64,000 nucleotides of DNA, taken from NCBI RefSeq assembly GCF_017357105.1, contig NZ_CP071596.1, positions 1,178,001 through 1,242,000 on the forward strand, given 5' to 3'. Made by a program: the position numbers and the translations under genes. Each line of letters starts with the position of its first letter. Position 1 is the stretch's first letter. The DNA comes from Natronosalvus caseinilyticus (lineage in GTDB: Archaea > Halobacteriota > Halobacteria > Halobacteriales > Natrialbaceae). This document shows positions 25,676 to 34,538 of the stretch, piece after piece. Below the pieces are notes generated by a model, which was given only the letters and a program-made list of their open reading frames with translations, made no database searches and was not told the DNA's origin.

Positions 25676-25972
25676 ATGAGTACACCTCCACAGGAAGCCG
25701 ATAGCCGCACTGTCGACCTCTCGCGCGAAGAGCGCTGGGTCGTTCATCACGCCCTCGTCCAGCGTGCCGACACGTACCTCGAGGACGAGCGAACCATCCC
25801 GGCGTGGCTCGTCCAGGTCGTCGAGAGCATCGAGGCCGACGACGACACGATTACGGTCAGACAGGGCCAGAAACTCATCTCGCTGCTCCGGGGTGACCGC
25901 GTTTCGATTCCGGACGCGGACCAGGAGGCCGTCGACGGCGCGCTCGTCGAACTCGAGGCCGCGCTGGTCTGA
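25676..25972 (+). CDS. Small conserved haloarchaeal protein
   Basis: A 98-residue acidic protein (MSTPPQEADSRTVDLSREER onward) that looks like a compact helical bundle: ERWVVHHALVQRADTYLEDE, then WLVQVVESIEADD and a final LVELEAALV helix. No cysteines or catalytic motif. I recognise it only as a haloarchaeal hypothetical (possibly the DUF7853 group). A TATA-like CTTATTAG (25616-25623) sits about 55 nt before the ATG, so it may have a short leader. It lies 91 nt after the IPP isomerase gene on the same strand. Confidence 0.7.
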   Translation: MSTPPQEADSRTVDLSREERWVVHHALVQRADTYLEDERTIPAWLVQVVESIEADDDTITVRQGQKLISLLRGDRVSIPDADQEAVDGALVELEAALV

Positions 25973-26219
25973 CGTCCATTTTCGTCCTCACGAACGCGAC
26001 TTCTCGATTCTACGTTACAACCCGTCGAACCGTGCTACCGAACGCGGGATGGCCGTCCATCACACCGAAGCGAACCCCTGGCGCTTCCTTCGGTCGTCGA
26101 ACGCCCAGATTGCTCTCGAGAACTTCCGGAACCTCGAGCAGCGGTTGATACTATCCACGAACGTGTATGACGAGGCGAACCCGAAAGCGTTTTTGAGCAC
26201 GGATGCGGGGATTCAGACG

Positions 26220-26471
26220 ATGACCGCCTACACCGCCACGGTGACCGTCCGACTCAAACGCGGCGTCCTCGACCCCGAGGCCGAGACCACCCGCCGTGCC
26301 CTCGAGCGACTGGGGTTCTCGCTCGAGGCGCTTCGCTCGGCCGATCGCTTCGAGATCGACCTCGAGGCGGCGTCGGCCGACGAGGCGGCTGATCGAGCCG
26401 ACGAGATGGCCGAACGACTGCTCGCGAACCCGACCATCCACGACTACGACGTGGCGGTCGACGAGCGATAG
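26220..26471 (+). CDS. purS: Phosphoribosylformylglycinamidine synthase, PurS subunit
   Basis: An 83-residue PurS, the small bridging subunit of the PurL-PurQ-PurS complex that makes FGAM in purine synthesis. The sequence ATVTVRLKRGVLDPEAETTR and the final HDYDVAVDER are standard. The start at 26220 is supported by a TTTTTGAG box (26190-26196) 27 nt upstream; an open in-frame extension back to 25764 has no family match and overlaps the preceding gene. The 247 nt before it hold no other gene. It is followed at once by a small ORF and then purQ; purL is not in this window. Confidence 0.93.
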   Translation: MTAYTATVTVRLKRGVLDPEAETTRRALERLGFSLEALRSADRFEIDLEAASADEAADRADEMAERLLANPTIHDYDVAVDER

Positions 26472-26618
26472 ATGACGGTGGCACGTGCGTCGACGCCGGT
26501 GCCCATGCCGACGTCGACCGAGACTCGCCACACCGAGAAGCCAACGGTGCCGACGATGACGGTCGCCGTCAACCCGACACCGACCGGGAGTCGCCACACC
26601 AGGGGGTGCCGACGGTGA
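26472..26618 (+). CDS. Possible 48-residue ORF made of duplicated purQ start sequence
   Basis: An ATG directly after the purS stop opens a 48-codon frame (MTVARASTPVPMPTSTET, later MTVAVNPTPTGSRHT) whose TGA (26616-26618) overlaps the purQ GTG at 26615. Three copies of the purQ beginning, [AG]TGACGGT[CG]GC, occur at 26472, 26556 and 26615, and a CGCCACACC...GGTGCCGACG block precedes each of the last two. This looks like an in-place expansion of an ancestral purS-purQ junction. It may be translated, because both ends are coupled to neighbours, but the amino acids show no protein-like conservation. Confidence 0.4.
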   Translation: MTVARASTPVPMPTSTETRHTEKPTVPTMTVAVNPTPTGSRHTRGCRR

Positions 26619-27304
26619 CGGTCGCCGTCGTCCGCTTCGGCGGCTCGAACTGCGACCGCGACGCCGAAGCCGCCCTCGGGCACCTGAACATCGACGCCGA
26701 AATCGTCTGGCACGAGGACGGCCTCCCCGCGGACACGACGGGTATCGTCCTCCCCGGCGGCTTCTCCTATGGCGACTACCTTCGCGCGGGCGCGATGGCC
26801 GCCCGGTCCCCGATCCTCGAGGAGGTGCGCGAGGCGGCCGCCGAGGGCGTCCCCGTCCTCGGGATCTGTAACGGCGCCCAGGTCGGCTGCGAGTCCGGCC
26901 TGACCGAGGGGGCGTTCACGACGAACGAGAGCGCCCGCTTCCAGTGTGAGCACGTCTTCCTGCGCGTCGAACGCACCGACGCGCCCTGGACGGCCGCCTT
27001 CGAGGAGGGCGACGTAATCGAGATCCCGATCGCCCACGGCGAGGGCCGCTTCGAGATCGAGGAGGACCGACTCACCCGCCTCGAGACCGAGGACCGCGTC
27101 CTTTTCCGGTACTGCGACGCCGAGGGCAACCTCACCGACGACGCCAATCCGAACGGCTCGAAGCACAACGTTGCGGGCGTGCTGGGCGAGAGCGAGACGG
27201 TGGCGGTACTGATGCCCCACCCCGAACGGGCGACGCTCCCTGACGTTGGCGGGACGGACGGACAGGAAATTCTGCGCGGATTCGAACGGGCCCTCGAGGG
27301 GTAA
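26615..27304 (+). CDS. purQ: Phosphoribosylformylglycinamidine synthase, PurQ (glutaminase) subunit
   Basis: A 229-residue class I glutamine amidotransferase that feeds ammonia to PurL. The nucleophile Cys is in VLGICNGAQVGCE, the catalytic His/Glu in MPHPERATLP, and the N-terminus TVAVVRFGGSNCDRD is the PurQ signature. I favour the GTG at 26615 (MTVAVVRFGG), as in other haloarchaea; the GTG at 26606 would add three residues and lie within the repeated junction. Length is normal for PurQ. Co-transcribed with purS. Confidence 0.93.
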   Translation: MTVAVVRFGGSNCDRDAEAALGHLNIDAEIVWHEDGLPADTTGIVLPGGFSYGDYLRAGAMAARSPILEEVREAAAEGVPVLGICNGAQVGCESGLTEGAFTTNESARFQCEHVFLRVERTDAPWTAAFEEGDVIEIPIAHGEGRFEIEEDRLTRLETEDRVLFRYCDAEGNLTDDANPNGSKHNVAGVLGESETVAVLMPHPERATLPDVGGTDGQEILRGFERALEG

Positions 27305-27434
27305 TCGGCGACGGGGTCAGCCTCGAGCGGACTCTACTCGAGCGGCCCTTGATCGAGTGGACTACACTCGAACCGACTCCACTCGAGCGAATCATGCTCG
27401 ATACACTCTGCTCGAACGAACGAACGACGATGGC
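27305..27434. repeat. Degenerate ACTCGAGCG-type repeats between convergent genes
   Basis: This stretch contains five or more imperfect copies of an ACTCGAGCGG / ACTCGAACCG / TGCTCGAACG element, 15-18 nt apart. It lies between the ends of purQ and the convergent rhodanese/MBL gene. No ORF is supported. The CTCGAG cores are palindromic, so it may form secondary structure at the transcript ends. Confidence 0.5.
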
Positions 27435-28559
27435 TCAGTTGGCCGCGCAGTTGTTGGGTCCGAGCTCGAGGGTTTCGACGTCGCCACCTGGCTGTTCTTT
27501 GCCCCAGTTGATCTGCTTGATCTCGTTGTAGTTCGCGGGTTCGTCGGAGAGATTCTCGACGATGGTTTCGACGAACGCCTCTTCGTCACCATCTTCGACG
27601 TACCCCAGGAGTTCGTTCGTCGTCTCCGCCCGGAGGTCGCCGAGTTCGGTCGCGAGCGGGCGCACGTCCTCGTCGTTGAAGTGCCCGGGGAGGACGACGG
27701 CCTCGTCGGGGAGGTCGAGGAGTCCGTCGAGGCTGTCGAACAACTGGCCGGACGCCTCGCGGATGGCGTCCTCGGAGCCGTCCTCGAGGTCGGGACGGCC
27801 GACGCTCCGGAGGAACAGGGTGTCCCCGGAGAGGAGTGCGTCGCCGAAACGGAACGAGACGCTTCCGGGCGTGTGGCCGGGCGTGTGTATCGTTTCGAGC
27901 TCCCGGCCACCGACCGAAATCGTGTCGCCGTCTGCGAGGGCCGTGATGTCCTCGAGTTCGCCCGTGTCCGCCGCGTGGAGATAGTACGGGACGTCGAGTT
28001 CGCCGGCCAGTTGACGCGCCCCGGAGACGTGATCGGCGTGGGCGTGGGTGTCGACGACGCCGACGATTTCGAGGTCGCGGTCGTCGGCGAGGCCCAGGTA
28101 CCGGTCGACGTACTGGGTCGGATCGACGACGACGGCTTCCTCGCCGTCGTGGACGAGGTAGGAGACACAGCCAGTTCCGGGTCGGACGATCTGTACGACG
28201 CCGTCAATATCGGGGATTTCGTACTCCCGGTGGACGCGGCCCCAGTCGTTCATTCCGTCTGGGATCGACTTCGCGTCGAACCCGTGGTCGCGGAGGAACT
28301 CGGCCGCGCGAGCGGACGTGACGCCCGCGACGCAGACGACGGCGATCTCCTCGTCCTCGGGGAGGTCCTCGAGGTGATCTTCGAGCCCCGAGTAGTCGTA
28401 CTCGAGCAGTTCGTCGTAGACCGGGACGTTCGTGCTGGTCGGAATCTGCCACTCTTCGTAGTCGTCCTCGTTGCGGACGTCGAGGACGAACAGGTCCTCG
28501 GCATGGTCGTCAACGATGCGGCGGGCAACCTCGGACGCGTCGATATCAGTATTGCTCAT
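27435..28559 (-). CDS. Rhodanese-MBL fold hydrolase
   Basis: A 374-residue fusion. The N-terminal rhodanese domain (about residues 5-110) has the active-site cysteine in AVVCVAGVTSARAAEF. The C-terminal metallo-beta-lactamase domain (about 120-330) has VDTHAHADHVSGARQL (HxHxDH), HTPGHTPGSVSF, LLSGDTLFL and LPGHFNDED. The combination resembles persulfide dioxygenase (ETHE1/BlhA)-type enzymes, so a role in sulfide or persulfide metabolism is likely. A TATA box (ATTTATAA on the minus strand, 28587-28594) lies about 31 nt before the ATG at 28559; an upstream ATG at 28568 is the alternative. Confidence 0.9.
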   Translation of the reverse strand: MSNTDIDASEVARRIVDDHAEDLFVLDVRNEDDYEEWQIPTSTNVPVYDELLEYDYSGLEDHLEDLPEDEEIAVVCVAGVTSARAAEFLRDHGFDAKSIPDGMNDWGRVHREYEIPDIDGVVQIVRPGTGCVSYLVHDGEEAVVVDPTQYVDRYLGLADDRDLEIVGVVDTHAHADHVSGARQLAGELDVPYYLHAADTGELEDITALADGDTISVGGRELETIHTPGHTPGSVSFRFGDALLSGDTLFLRSVGRPDLEDGSEDAIREASGQLFDSLDGLLDLPDEAVVLPGHFNDEDVRPLATELGDLRAETTNELLGYVEDGDEEAFVETIVENLSDEPANYNEIKQINWGKEQPGGDVETLELGPNNCAAN

Positions 28560-28586
28560 CCTATACAATACTATCTGCGCAGGCGA

Positions 28587-28594
28587 TTATAAAT
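28587..28594 (-). promoter_or_regulatory. TATA box of the rhodanese-MBL gene
   Basis: ATTTATAA on the minus strand, 31 nt (centre) before the preferred ATG and 22 nt before the alternative one, pointing to a leaderless mRNA. Confidence 0.6.
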
Positions 28595-28698
28595 GTGTTG
28601 CAGGCTGTCGCGGCGCTCTGCGCTGGCCTTCAGCAATGGTATTCGGGAAAAACGCTTCGCGAGCCCTCACCACCGTTAATTTCCCATAGCTTAAAGTG

Positions 28699-28715
28699 GA
28701 CTCAATTCCTGAGTC
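28699..28715. promoter_or_regulatory. Inverted repeat GACTCA-N5-TGAGTC upstream of the first kinase
   Basis: A perfect 6-bp inverted repeat with a 5-nt spacer, followed by GAGTCGACTC. It sits between a TTAAAG box (28691-28696) and a CTAAAG box (28726-28731), ahead of the kinase start at 28791. It is a plausible regulator site; no regulator can be named. Confidence 0.35.
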
Positions 28716-28790
28716 GACTCGAACACTAAAGACGGGGCCGTTCCTTGTAGATTGCAACTGAACGACAGCACCCGTTCTGGAACTCGAGTC

Positions 28791-31700
28791 ATGGACACAC
28801 GAACCCGCGTCATATACGTCGACCCCGACTGCACCGATCGCGTCGCCTCCGCCGTTCGAGCAGTCGGTCTCGACCTCGAGTGCGTCGAGAGCGACGAGGC
28901 GTGTCTCGACCGACTCGAGTCCGCCGATTGCGTCATTACGGAGTACGACCTCGGCTCCGCCGCGAGAACTGGCCTCGACCTCCACCGAGCGATTCGCCGG
29001 CGGGCGCCGGACGTTCCGGTCGTGCTCTACACCGACGCCGGTACCGAAGCCATCGCGGGCGAGGCGCTCGCCGCCGGCGTCGCCGGCTACGTTCCGAAGT
29101 CACAGGGCGTCGAGACGCTCGTGACCCGCGTGCTCGAGGCGATCGTCGAGACGGAAACCGGTGCTAACCCGGACCTCGGTCACGGCTCCGATTCCGAACC
29201 CGACTCCGGTCTCAACTCAGACTCAGAACCCGAACCCGACCCCAACCCCCACCCTGACTCCAGCGACTCGTCCTCGCTCGCAAAAACGCACGACGAGCGA
29301 AACGAATCGTTCCTCGAGTCGTCTCCTGACCACGTCCACCTCATCGTCGAGCAGTCGCCGTTTGCGATCATCAAGTGGACTCCCGATTTCGAGGTCCGCC
29401 ACTGGAACGACGCCGCGGCCGACCTGTTCGGCTACACCGCGGCGGAAGCGATTGGCCGTCACGCGACCGACCTCGTCGTCCCCCGGGAGCAACGCGACGC
29501 GATTACCGACTGGTGGGCGACCTGGCTCGAGGGCGAGCCGAGTACGAATCACGGTATCTCGCGAAACGTCGCCAAAGACGGGACGTCGTTTCGGTGCGAG
29601 TGGTCCACGACGCCCCTTGTCGACGCTGACGGCACCGTCACGGGAGCCCTCTCGTTCGTCCGCGACATGACGTCGGAGTTTCGGCGGTCGCTCGCACTCG
29701 AGACGCTCCAGGAGACGACCCAGGCGCTGATGCAGACGAGTTCGGAGGCCGAAATCGGCTCGCTGGTCATCGACGCGACGGACGAGATTATCGACGACGT
29801 CCTCGCCGGTATCCGGGTCTACGACGAGGACGCGAACCGACTCGACCTGGTGGCGGTGAGCGATCGACTCGAGGAGCAAACGGTGCAGTTTACGCCGGTC
29901 GGTCCCGGCGACGACCCGCTGTGGTCGACCTACGAATCCGGATCGCCGGTCGTCATCGAGGACGCCTCCGCGGAGATGGTCCCCTACGACCTCACCGACG
30001 AGGTGGGCAACGCCGTCATCTACCCGCTCGGCGAGCACGGCCTGCTGACCGTCGCCGCCTCCGGGTCCGCCACGATCGAGGAGACCGACCTCACCTTGAT
30101 ACAAATTCTCGCGGCAACGGCCGAAGCCGCCTTCGACCAGGCCGCCCGCGAGCGCGAACTCGAGCGGGCGAAGACGGTCGTCGAGGCCGTCGGCGATAGC
30201 CTGTATGCCGTCGACACCCAGGGGACGCTCGTCACGGTCAACGACACGATGGTCGAGATCACCGGTTACGATCGGGACACCCTCGTCGGACTCCACGCCT
30301 CCGAAATCCTCACTGACGAGAGTTTCGAGCGCGGCGCCCGGGTGGTCGAACGGCTCGCTGCTTGCGACGGCGACGGCGGCAGAGACGAGGTCGCGACCTA
30401 CGACGTCGACATCGTCAGCGCGAGCGGGGACATCGTCCCCTGCGAGGTCAACACCACGCTCCTCGAGGACGAAGGCGACCTCTCGGGCAGCGTCGGCATC
30501 CTCCGGGACGTCACCGATCGAAAGCAGATGGAACGAGAGCTCGTCGATCATCGGGAGAAGATGGCGAAACTCCACGAGATCGCCTCCCGCCTCGACTCGT
30601 GTGAAACGCCCCAGGACGTCTACGACCTCACCGTCGAAACCGCCGAGGACGTCCTCGAGTTCGACGTCTGCGTCGTCGACCGCGTCGACGGCGAGTACCT
30701 CGAAACCGTCGCCGTCTCCTCGACGATCCACGAAGACGGGTTCTCGAGTCGCGCGCCGATCGATCAGGGCATCGCCGGGAAAACCTATCGAAACGACCGG
30801 ACGTACCGGCTCGACGACCTCAGAGCCGACGAGGAGGCAACGCCCGAACGCGACTCCTACCGGTCGGCGCTGAGTGCGCCGATCGGAGGCCGCGGAATCT
30901 TCCAGGCGGTCTCGACGGACGTGGGTGCGTTCGACCGGGCCGACCAGGAACTGACCGAGTTGTTGCTCTCGCACGTCACGGATACGCTCGACCGTCTCGC
31001 GTTCGAAACCCGGCTCAAGGCGGAACGCGACCGCTTCGCTGCGCTCTTCGAGAACGTCCCCGACGCGATCGTCAGCACGAAGCGCGTCCCCGAGGGCCCG
31101 ATCGTCGAGCAGGTGAACCCGGCGTTCGAGCGAATATTCGGGTACGAGGAGTCCGAACTGCTCGAGGAACCGCTCGATTCGTTCATCGTGCCTCCCGATC
31201 GCTTCGGGCACGCCCAGGAGATCAACGAGCGCGGGACGAAGGGAGAGGCTGTCGAGGCGGAGGTCAAGCGTCGGACGAGCGACGGGCTCCGCGACTTCAT
31301 GATGCGGGTCGTCCCGATGGACATGACCGGATCGACCGACCGCGCGTTCGGCCTCTACACCGACATCACGGCCCAGAAACAGCACCAGAAGCGCGTCGAG
31401 ATCCTGAATCGCGTCCTCCGACACGATCTGCGAAACGGCATGAACATCATCAACGGCTGCGCGGAGATGCTCGCGGAGGTCGTCGAGGACGAGGCCGACC
31501 GGGACTTTGCCGAAGCGATTCAGGAACGGGCTGGCGAACTCATCAGCCTCGCCGAGAAGACCCGAGCGGTCGAACGAACGCTGGATCGCGACGGCGCGGC
31601 GACCGGCCCTGTCGACGTCGTCGACTGCGTCGAAACCGCCCTCGACCGAATCGACACGGAGTACCCGTCCGTGGACGTCGACTGTACGCTCCCCGATCGG

Positions 31701-32087
31701 GCACACGCTCGTGCCGACGAACTCCTCGCCGACGCGATCTTCCACGTCCTCGAGAACGCCATCGAACACAGCGACCGGGCGGAACCGACGATCGAGATCG
31801 GTCTCGAGGTGGACGACGACGACACGCTCACGCTCACGGTCGCCGACGACGGCCCCGGCATTCCTGGGGAAGAGCGTGCGCTCTTGCAGGAAGACGAAGA
31901 GATTACCCAGCTCCGTCACGCCAGCGGGCTCGGGCTGTGGCTCGTCAACTGGGTGATCACCCAGTCCGGCGGTCAGTTGACCTTCCAGGAGAACGATCCG
32001 CGAGGCACCATCGTCAGGATGCAGATCCCGACGGCCGACGTGCCGACGCGCTCAGCGGCGATGGACGGGACGGCGGCGAGCGACTGA
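28791..32087 (+). CDS. Multi-domain PAS/GAF sensor histidine kinase
   Basis: A 1098-residue cytoplasmic kinase without TM segments. Order: degenerate receiver-like domain (1-120; the usual phospho-acceptor position in VITEYDLG is Glu51), Asp/Ser/Pro-rich linker (124-160), PAS (180-300), GAF (305-455), PAS (460-580), GAF (595-740), PAS (745-865), HisKA with H878 in NRVLRHDLRNGMNI, and HATPase (about 970-1085; DDGPGIPGEE, then GLGLWLVNWV). It should autophosphorylate on H878. Start chosen at the ATG 28791; a TTG at 28752 is possible. The nearest downstream genes are a second kinase and a CHAT-like protein. Confidence 0.9.
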   Translation: MDTRTRVIYVDPDCTDRVASAVRAVGLDLECVESDEACLDRLESADCVITEYDLGSAARTGLDLHRAIRRRAPDVPVVLYTDAGTEAIAGEALAAGVAGYVPKSQGVETLVTRVLEAIVETETGANPDLGHGSDSEPDSGLNSDSEPEPDPNPHPDSSDSSSLAKTHDERNESFLESSPDHVHLIVEQSPFAIIKWTPDFEVRHWNDAAADLFGYTAAEAIGRHATDLVVPREQRDAITDWWATWLEGEPSTNHGISRNVAKDGTSFRCEWSTTPLVDADGTVTGALSFVRDMTSEFRRSLALETLQETTQALMQTSSEAEIGSLVIDATDEIIDDVLAGIRVYDEDANRLDLVAVSDRLEEQTVQFTPVGPGDDPLWSTYESGSPVVIEDASAEMVPYDLTDEVGNAVIYPLGEHGLLTVAASGSATIEETDLTLIQILAATAEAAFDQAARERELERAKTVVEAVGDSLYAVDTQGTLVTVNDTMVEITGYDRDTLVGLHASEILTDESFERGARVVERLAACDGDGGRDEVATYDVDIVSASGDIVPCEVNTTLLEDEGDLSGSVGILRDVTDRKQMERELVDHREKMAKLHEIASRLDSCETPQDVYDLTVETAEDVLEFDVCVVDRVDGEYLETVAVSSTIHEDGFSSRAPIDQGIAGKTYRNDRTYRLDDLRADEEATPERDSYRSALSAPIGGRGIFQAVSTDVGAFDRADQELTELLLSHVTDTLDRLAFETRLKAERDRFAALFENVPDAIVSTKRVPEGPIVEQVNPAFERIFGYEESELLEEPLDSFIVPPDRFGHAQEINERGTKGEAVEAEVKRRTSDGLRDFMMRVVPMDMTGSTDRAFGLYTDITAQKQHQKRVEILNRVLRHDLRNGMNIINGCAEMLAEVVEDEADRDFAEAIQERAGELISLAEKTRAVERTLDRDGAATGPVDVVDCVETALDRIDTEYPSVDVDCTLPDRAHARADELLADAIFHVLENAIEHSDRAEPTIEIGLEVDDDDTLTLTVADDGPGIPGEERALLQEDEEITQLRHASGLGLWLVNWVITQSGGQLTFQENDPRGTIVRMQIPTADVPTRSAAMDGTAASD

Positions 32088-32130
32088 TTCGAGCGGGTCA
32101 CGACGGCGATTCGCGGGAGCCACAATGGCT

Positions 32131-32139
32131 TTAATATGT
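32131..32139 (+). promoter_or_regulatory. TATA box of the second kinase gene
   Basis: TTTAATATG centred about 25 nt before the ATG at 32160, so the second kinase and the CHAT-like gene probably have their own leaderless bicistronic promoter. Confidence 0.55.
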
Positions 32140-32159
32140 GGGAATCGATCGCTATTATC

Positions 32160-34538
32160 ATGGATACCCCCGAAATGTCGCTCCTGCTGGTCGGTTCGCC
32201 GCCCTGCAGGGACGACCTCACGTCCGTACTGTCGAATGCGGGGTGGTCCCTACGAACCGAATCGACTGTCGAGGATGCGCGAGCGCGACTCGTGGCGGAT
32301 TCGTCGGACTCGGTCGACTGTCTCCTCGTGGCGACGGGCTCGCCCTACGAGACGGTTTCGGCGCTCGAGGAGGTTCGACCACTGGTTCCGATTCTGGCGT
32401 TGCTTCCCGATTCTGATTCTGATTCTATCACTGACCCCGATCTCGACCCCGTTCCTGACCCCGACATCCCCAGCGATCCCACCGCCGACCCAGCCACGAT
32501 TCTGGAGGCAGGGGCCACCGATTACGTCGTCCAGGCGGGGTCGATCGAGGCATGGGGTCCGCTCCTCTGTCGGCGACTCGAGGTGGCTCGCGACCGCGCT
32601 CTGGAACGCATCGCCTCGCGTGCGTTGTACGACGGGGCCCACGGAACGGACGCGGCACTTCACTGCCTGTTCGACGCGGAGTTACGACACGTCGTCGCCG
32701 TCGGCGGGGCGCTCGGTCGCGGCCTCGAGGCGTCGTCGCTCGAGGGCGTTGCGATCGACGAACTGGCGGCAGACGGGTCCGTCGACTCGGACGACCGCTC
32801 CGAGAGCGGCCTGGACCCGGGCGCCTGCACCCACCTCGAAGCCAACTACGTCGCCGCGCTTGAGGGAACCGCTCGGCGACGGGAATTTCGCCTCCGTGGA
32901 CGCCCGTACGCGGTCGAAACGACGCCCGTCCCGGACCTCGAGGGCCGGTTCGGCATCGCCCGGTATCGACCGGTGCCGGAAACGACGCCCCGGGAGACCC
33001 GGGACAAACTCGATCGCCTCTCGGCAATCGCTTCGGAACTCGACGAGTACGACGACGAGTCTCTTATCTGTCGACGGACGGTCGAAACCGCTGCCCAGGT
33101 CCTCGAGTTCGACGCGTGTTCGATCACCGAACGGATAGACGACGAACTCGTCCCGCTCGCGGCGACCGCGTCGGACCCATCACAGTCACTCGAATACCAC
33201 TCCGCCGACGACGGAATCGCCGGGGAGACCCTTCGCCGGGGTAAATCGATCGTCGTCGACGACATTCGCGACGACCCGGTCGCCCGATCGACCGACGATC
33301 GCTACCGGTCGGGGCTCTCGATCCCGGTCGGGGAGTTTGGCGTGTTCCAGGCGGCGTCGGTCGAGCCTCGCGCCTTCAGCGATACCGACCGCGAACTCGC
33401 CGAACTGCTCGTCTCCAACGCCACCCACGCGATCGAACGGGTTCGCTACGATCGGACGATCACCCGCGAACGCGACCGCTTCGCGGCACTCTTCCAGAAC
33501 GTGCCGGATGCGGCCGTCCAGTACGTCGTCGAGACGGACGAGTCCGGCGAGCCCAAACCCATCGTCGAAGCCGTCAACGCGGCGTTCGTGCGGCTGTTCG
33601 GCTACGAACCGGTGGACGCCATCGGCCAGTCGACGTGCGACCTGCTGGTCCCGGACGACGACGAGGCGCTCGAGGCCGCCCGGTCGCTCTACAACACCGT
33701 CGCCCAGGGCGAGCGCCTCGAGGCGGAGGTAACCCGACTGGGCGTCGACGGACTCGCCCCGTTCTTGCTCCGGAGCGCCCCCGTGGGAACCGACGGCGAC
33801 GACCAGCGCGGCTACTTCATCTACACCGACATCGGCGAACTCGTCGAACGCGAACGTCAACTCGAGCGCCAGAACGAACGCCTCGATACGTTCGCCTCGG
33901 TCGTCAGTCACGACCTGCGAAACCCGCTGTCTATCGCCAGCGGCTACCTCGAAACGGCCCTCGACACGGGAGAGCGCGAACACCTTCACGTCGTCGCCGA
34001 GGAACACGACCGAATGTACGACATGATCGAAGACCTGTTGCAACTGGCTCGTCAGGGCGACTCGATCGGCGACGTCGAACCCGTCGACCTCGAGGCCGTC
34101 GCCGAGCGCTCGTGGGACGGCGTCGACACCGCCGACGCGACCCTGTCGATCGAGTCGGTACCGGCGGTCGAGGGTGACGCCGACCGCTTACAGCACCTCT
34201 TCGAGAACCTGTTTCGAAACGCGGTCCTCCACGGGGGCGATCAGGTCTCCGTCACCGTCGGGACCTGCGAGAACGGCTTCTACGTCGAAGACGACGGTCC
34301 GGGCATTCCGGACATGATGAAAGACGAAGTCCTCGAGATGGGCGTCTCGACGGCGAAAGGGCAGGGTGGAAACGGGTTCGGGCTGGCGATCGTTTCCGAA
34401 ATCGCGGTGGCACACGGCTGGCGCGTCGACGTCGTCGACGGCGCCGCGGGCGGCGCTCGCTTCGAAATCTCGATTGACGAGAGTCGACTCGGCGGCCTCG
34501 AGTCGCTGACCGGCGGGGCTGGTGGTCGGGACAGATGA
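32160..34538 (+). CDS. PAS/GAF sensor histidine kinase coupled to a CHAT-like protein
   Basis: A 792-residue cytoplasmic kinase. A receiver-like domain (1-145) is split by an Asp/Pro/Ser insert (84-112) and lacks an obvious phospho-acceptor Asp (CLLVATGSPYE). A PAS-like region (150-270), GAF (285-430), PAS (435-560), HisKA with H584 in SVVSHDLRNPLSIA, and HATPase (650-780; DDGPGIPDMM, GFGLAIVSEI) follow. The GAF-PAS core closely parallels that of the first kinase (IAGET/IAGKT, QAASVE/QAVSTD), so the two are probably paralogues. Its stop overlaps the next gene's ATG (ATGA, 34535-34538). No response regulator gene follows, so the CHAT-like protein may be the output. Confidence 0.9.
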   Translation: MDTPEMSLLLVGSPPCRDDLTSVLSNAGWSLRTESTVEDARARLVADSSDSVDCLLVATGSPYETVSALEEVRPLVPILALLPDSDSDSITDPDLDPVPDPDIPSDPTADPATILEAGATDYVVQAGSIEAWGPLLCRRLEVARDRALERIASRALYDGAHGTDAALHCLFDAELRHVVAVGGALGRGLEASSLEGVAIDELAADGSVDSDDRSESGLDPGACTHLEANYVAALEGTARRREFRLRGRPYAVETTPVPDLEGRFGIARYRPVPETTPRETRDKLDRLSAIASELDEYDDESLICRRTVETAAQVLEFDACSITERIDDELVPLAATASDPSQSLEYHSADDGIAGETLRRGKSIVVDDIRDDPVARSTDDRYRSGLSIPVGEFGVFQAASVEPRAFSDTDRELAELLVSNATHAIERVRYDRTITRERDRFAALFQNVPDAAVQYVVETDESGEPKPIVEAVNAAFVRLFGYEPVDAIGQSTCDLLVPDDDEALEAARSLYNTVAQGERLEAEVTRLGVDGLAPFLLRSAPVGTDGDDQRGYFIYTDIGELVERERQLERQNERLDTFASVVSHDLRNPLSIASGYLETALDTGEREHLHVVAEEHDRMYDMIEDLLQLARQGDSIGDVEPVDLEAVAERSWDGVDTADATLSIESVPAVEGDADRLQHLFENLFRNAVLHGGDQVSVTVGTCENGFYVEDDGPGIPDMMKDEVLEMGVSTAKGQGGNGFGLAIVSEIAVAHGWRVDVVDGAAGGARFEISIDESRLGGLESLTGGAGGRDR

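Noticed and set aside
25764-26219. In-frame extension upstream of purS
   Set aside because: Overlaps the preceding small gene and has no PurS similarity; a TATA-like box sits 27 nt before the shorter start.
29223-31919. 898-codon open frame on the minus strand opposite the first kinase
   Set aside because: High-GC haloarchaeal codon use leaves antisense frames open; the translation has Arg/Val/Asp-rich composition without any domain, while the plus strand is a clear PAS/GAF kinase.
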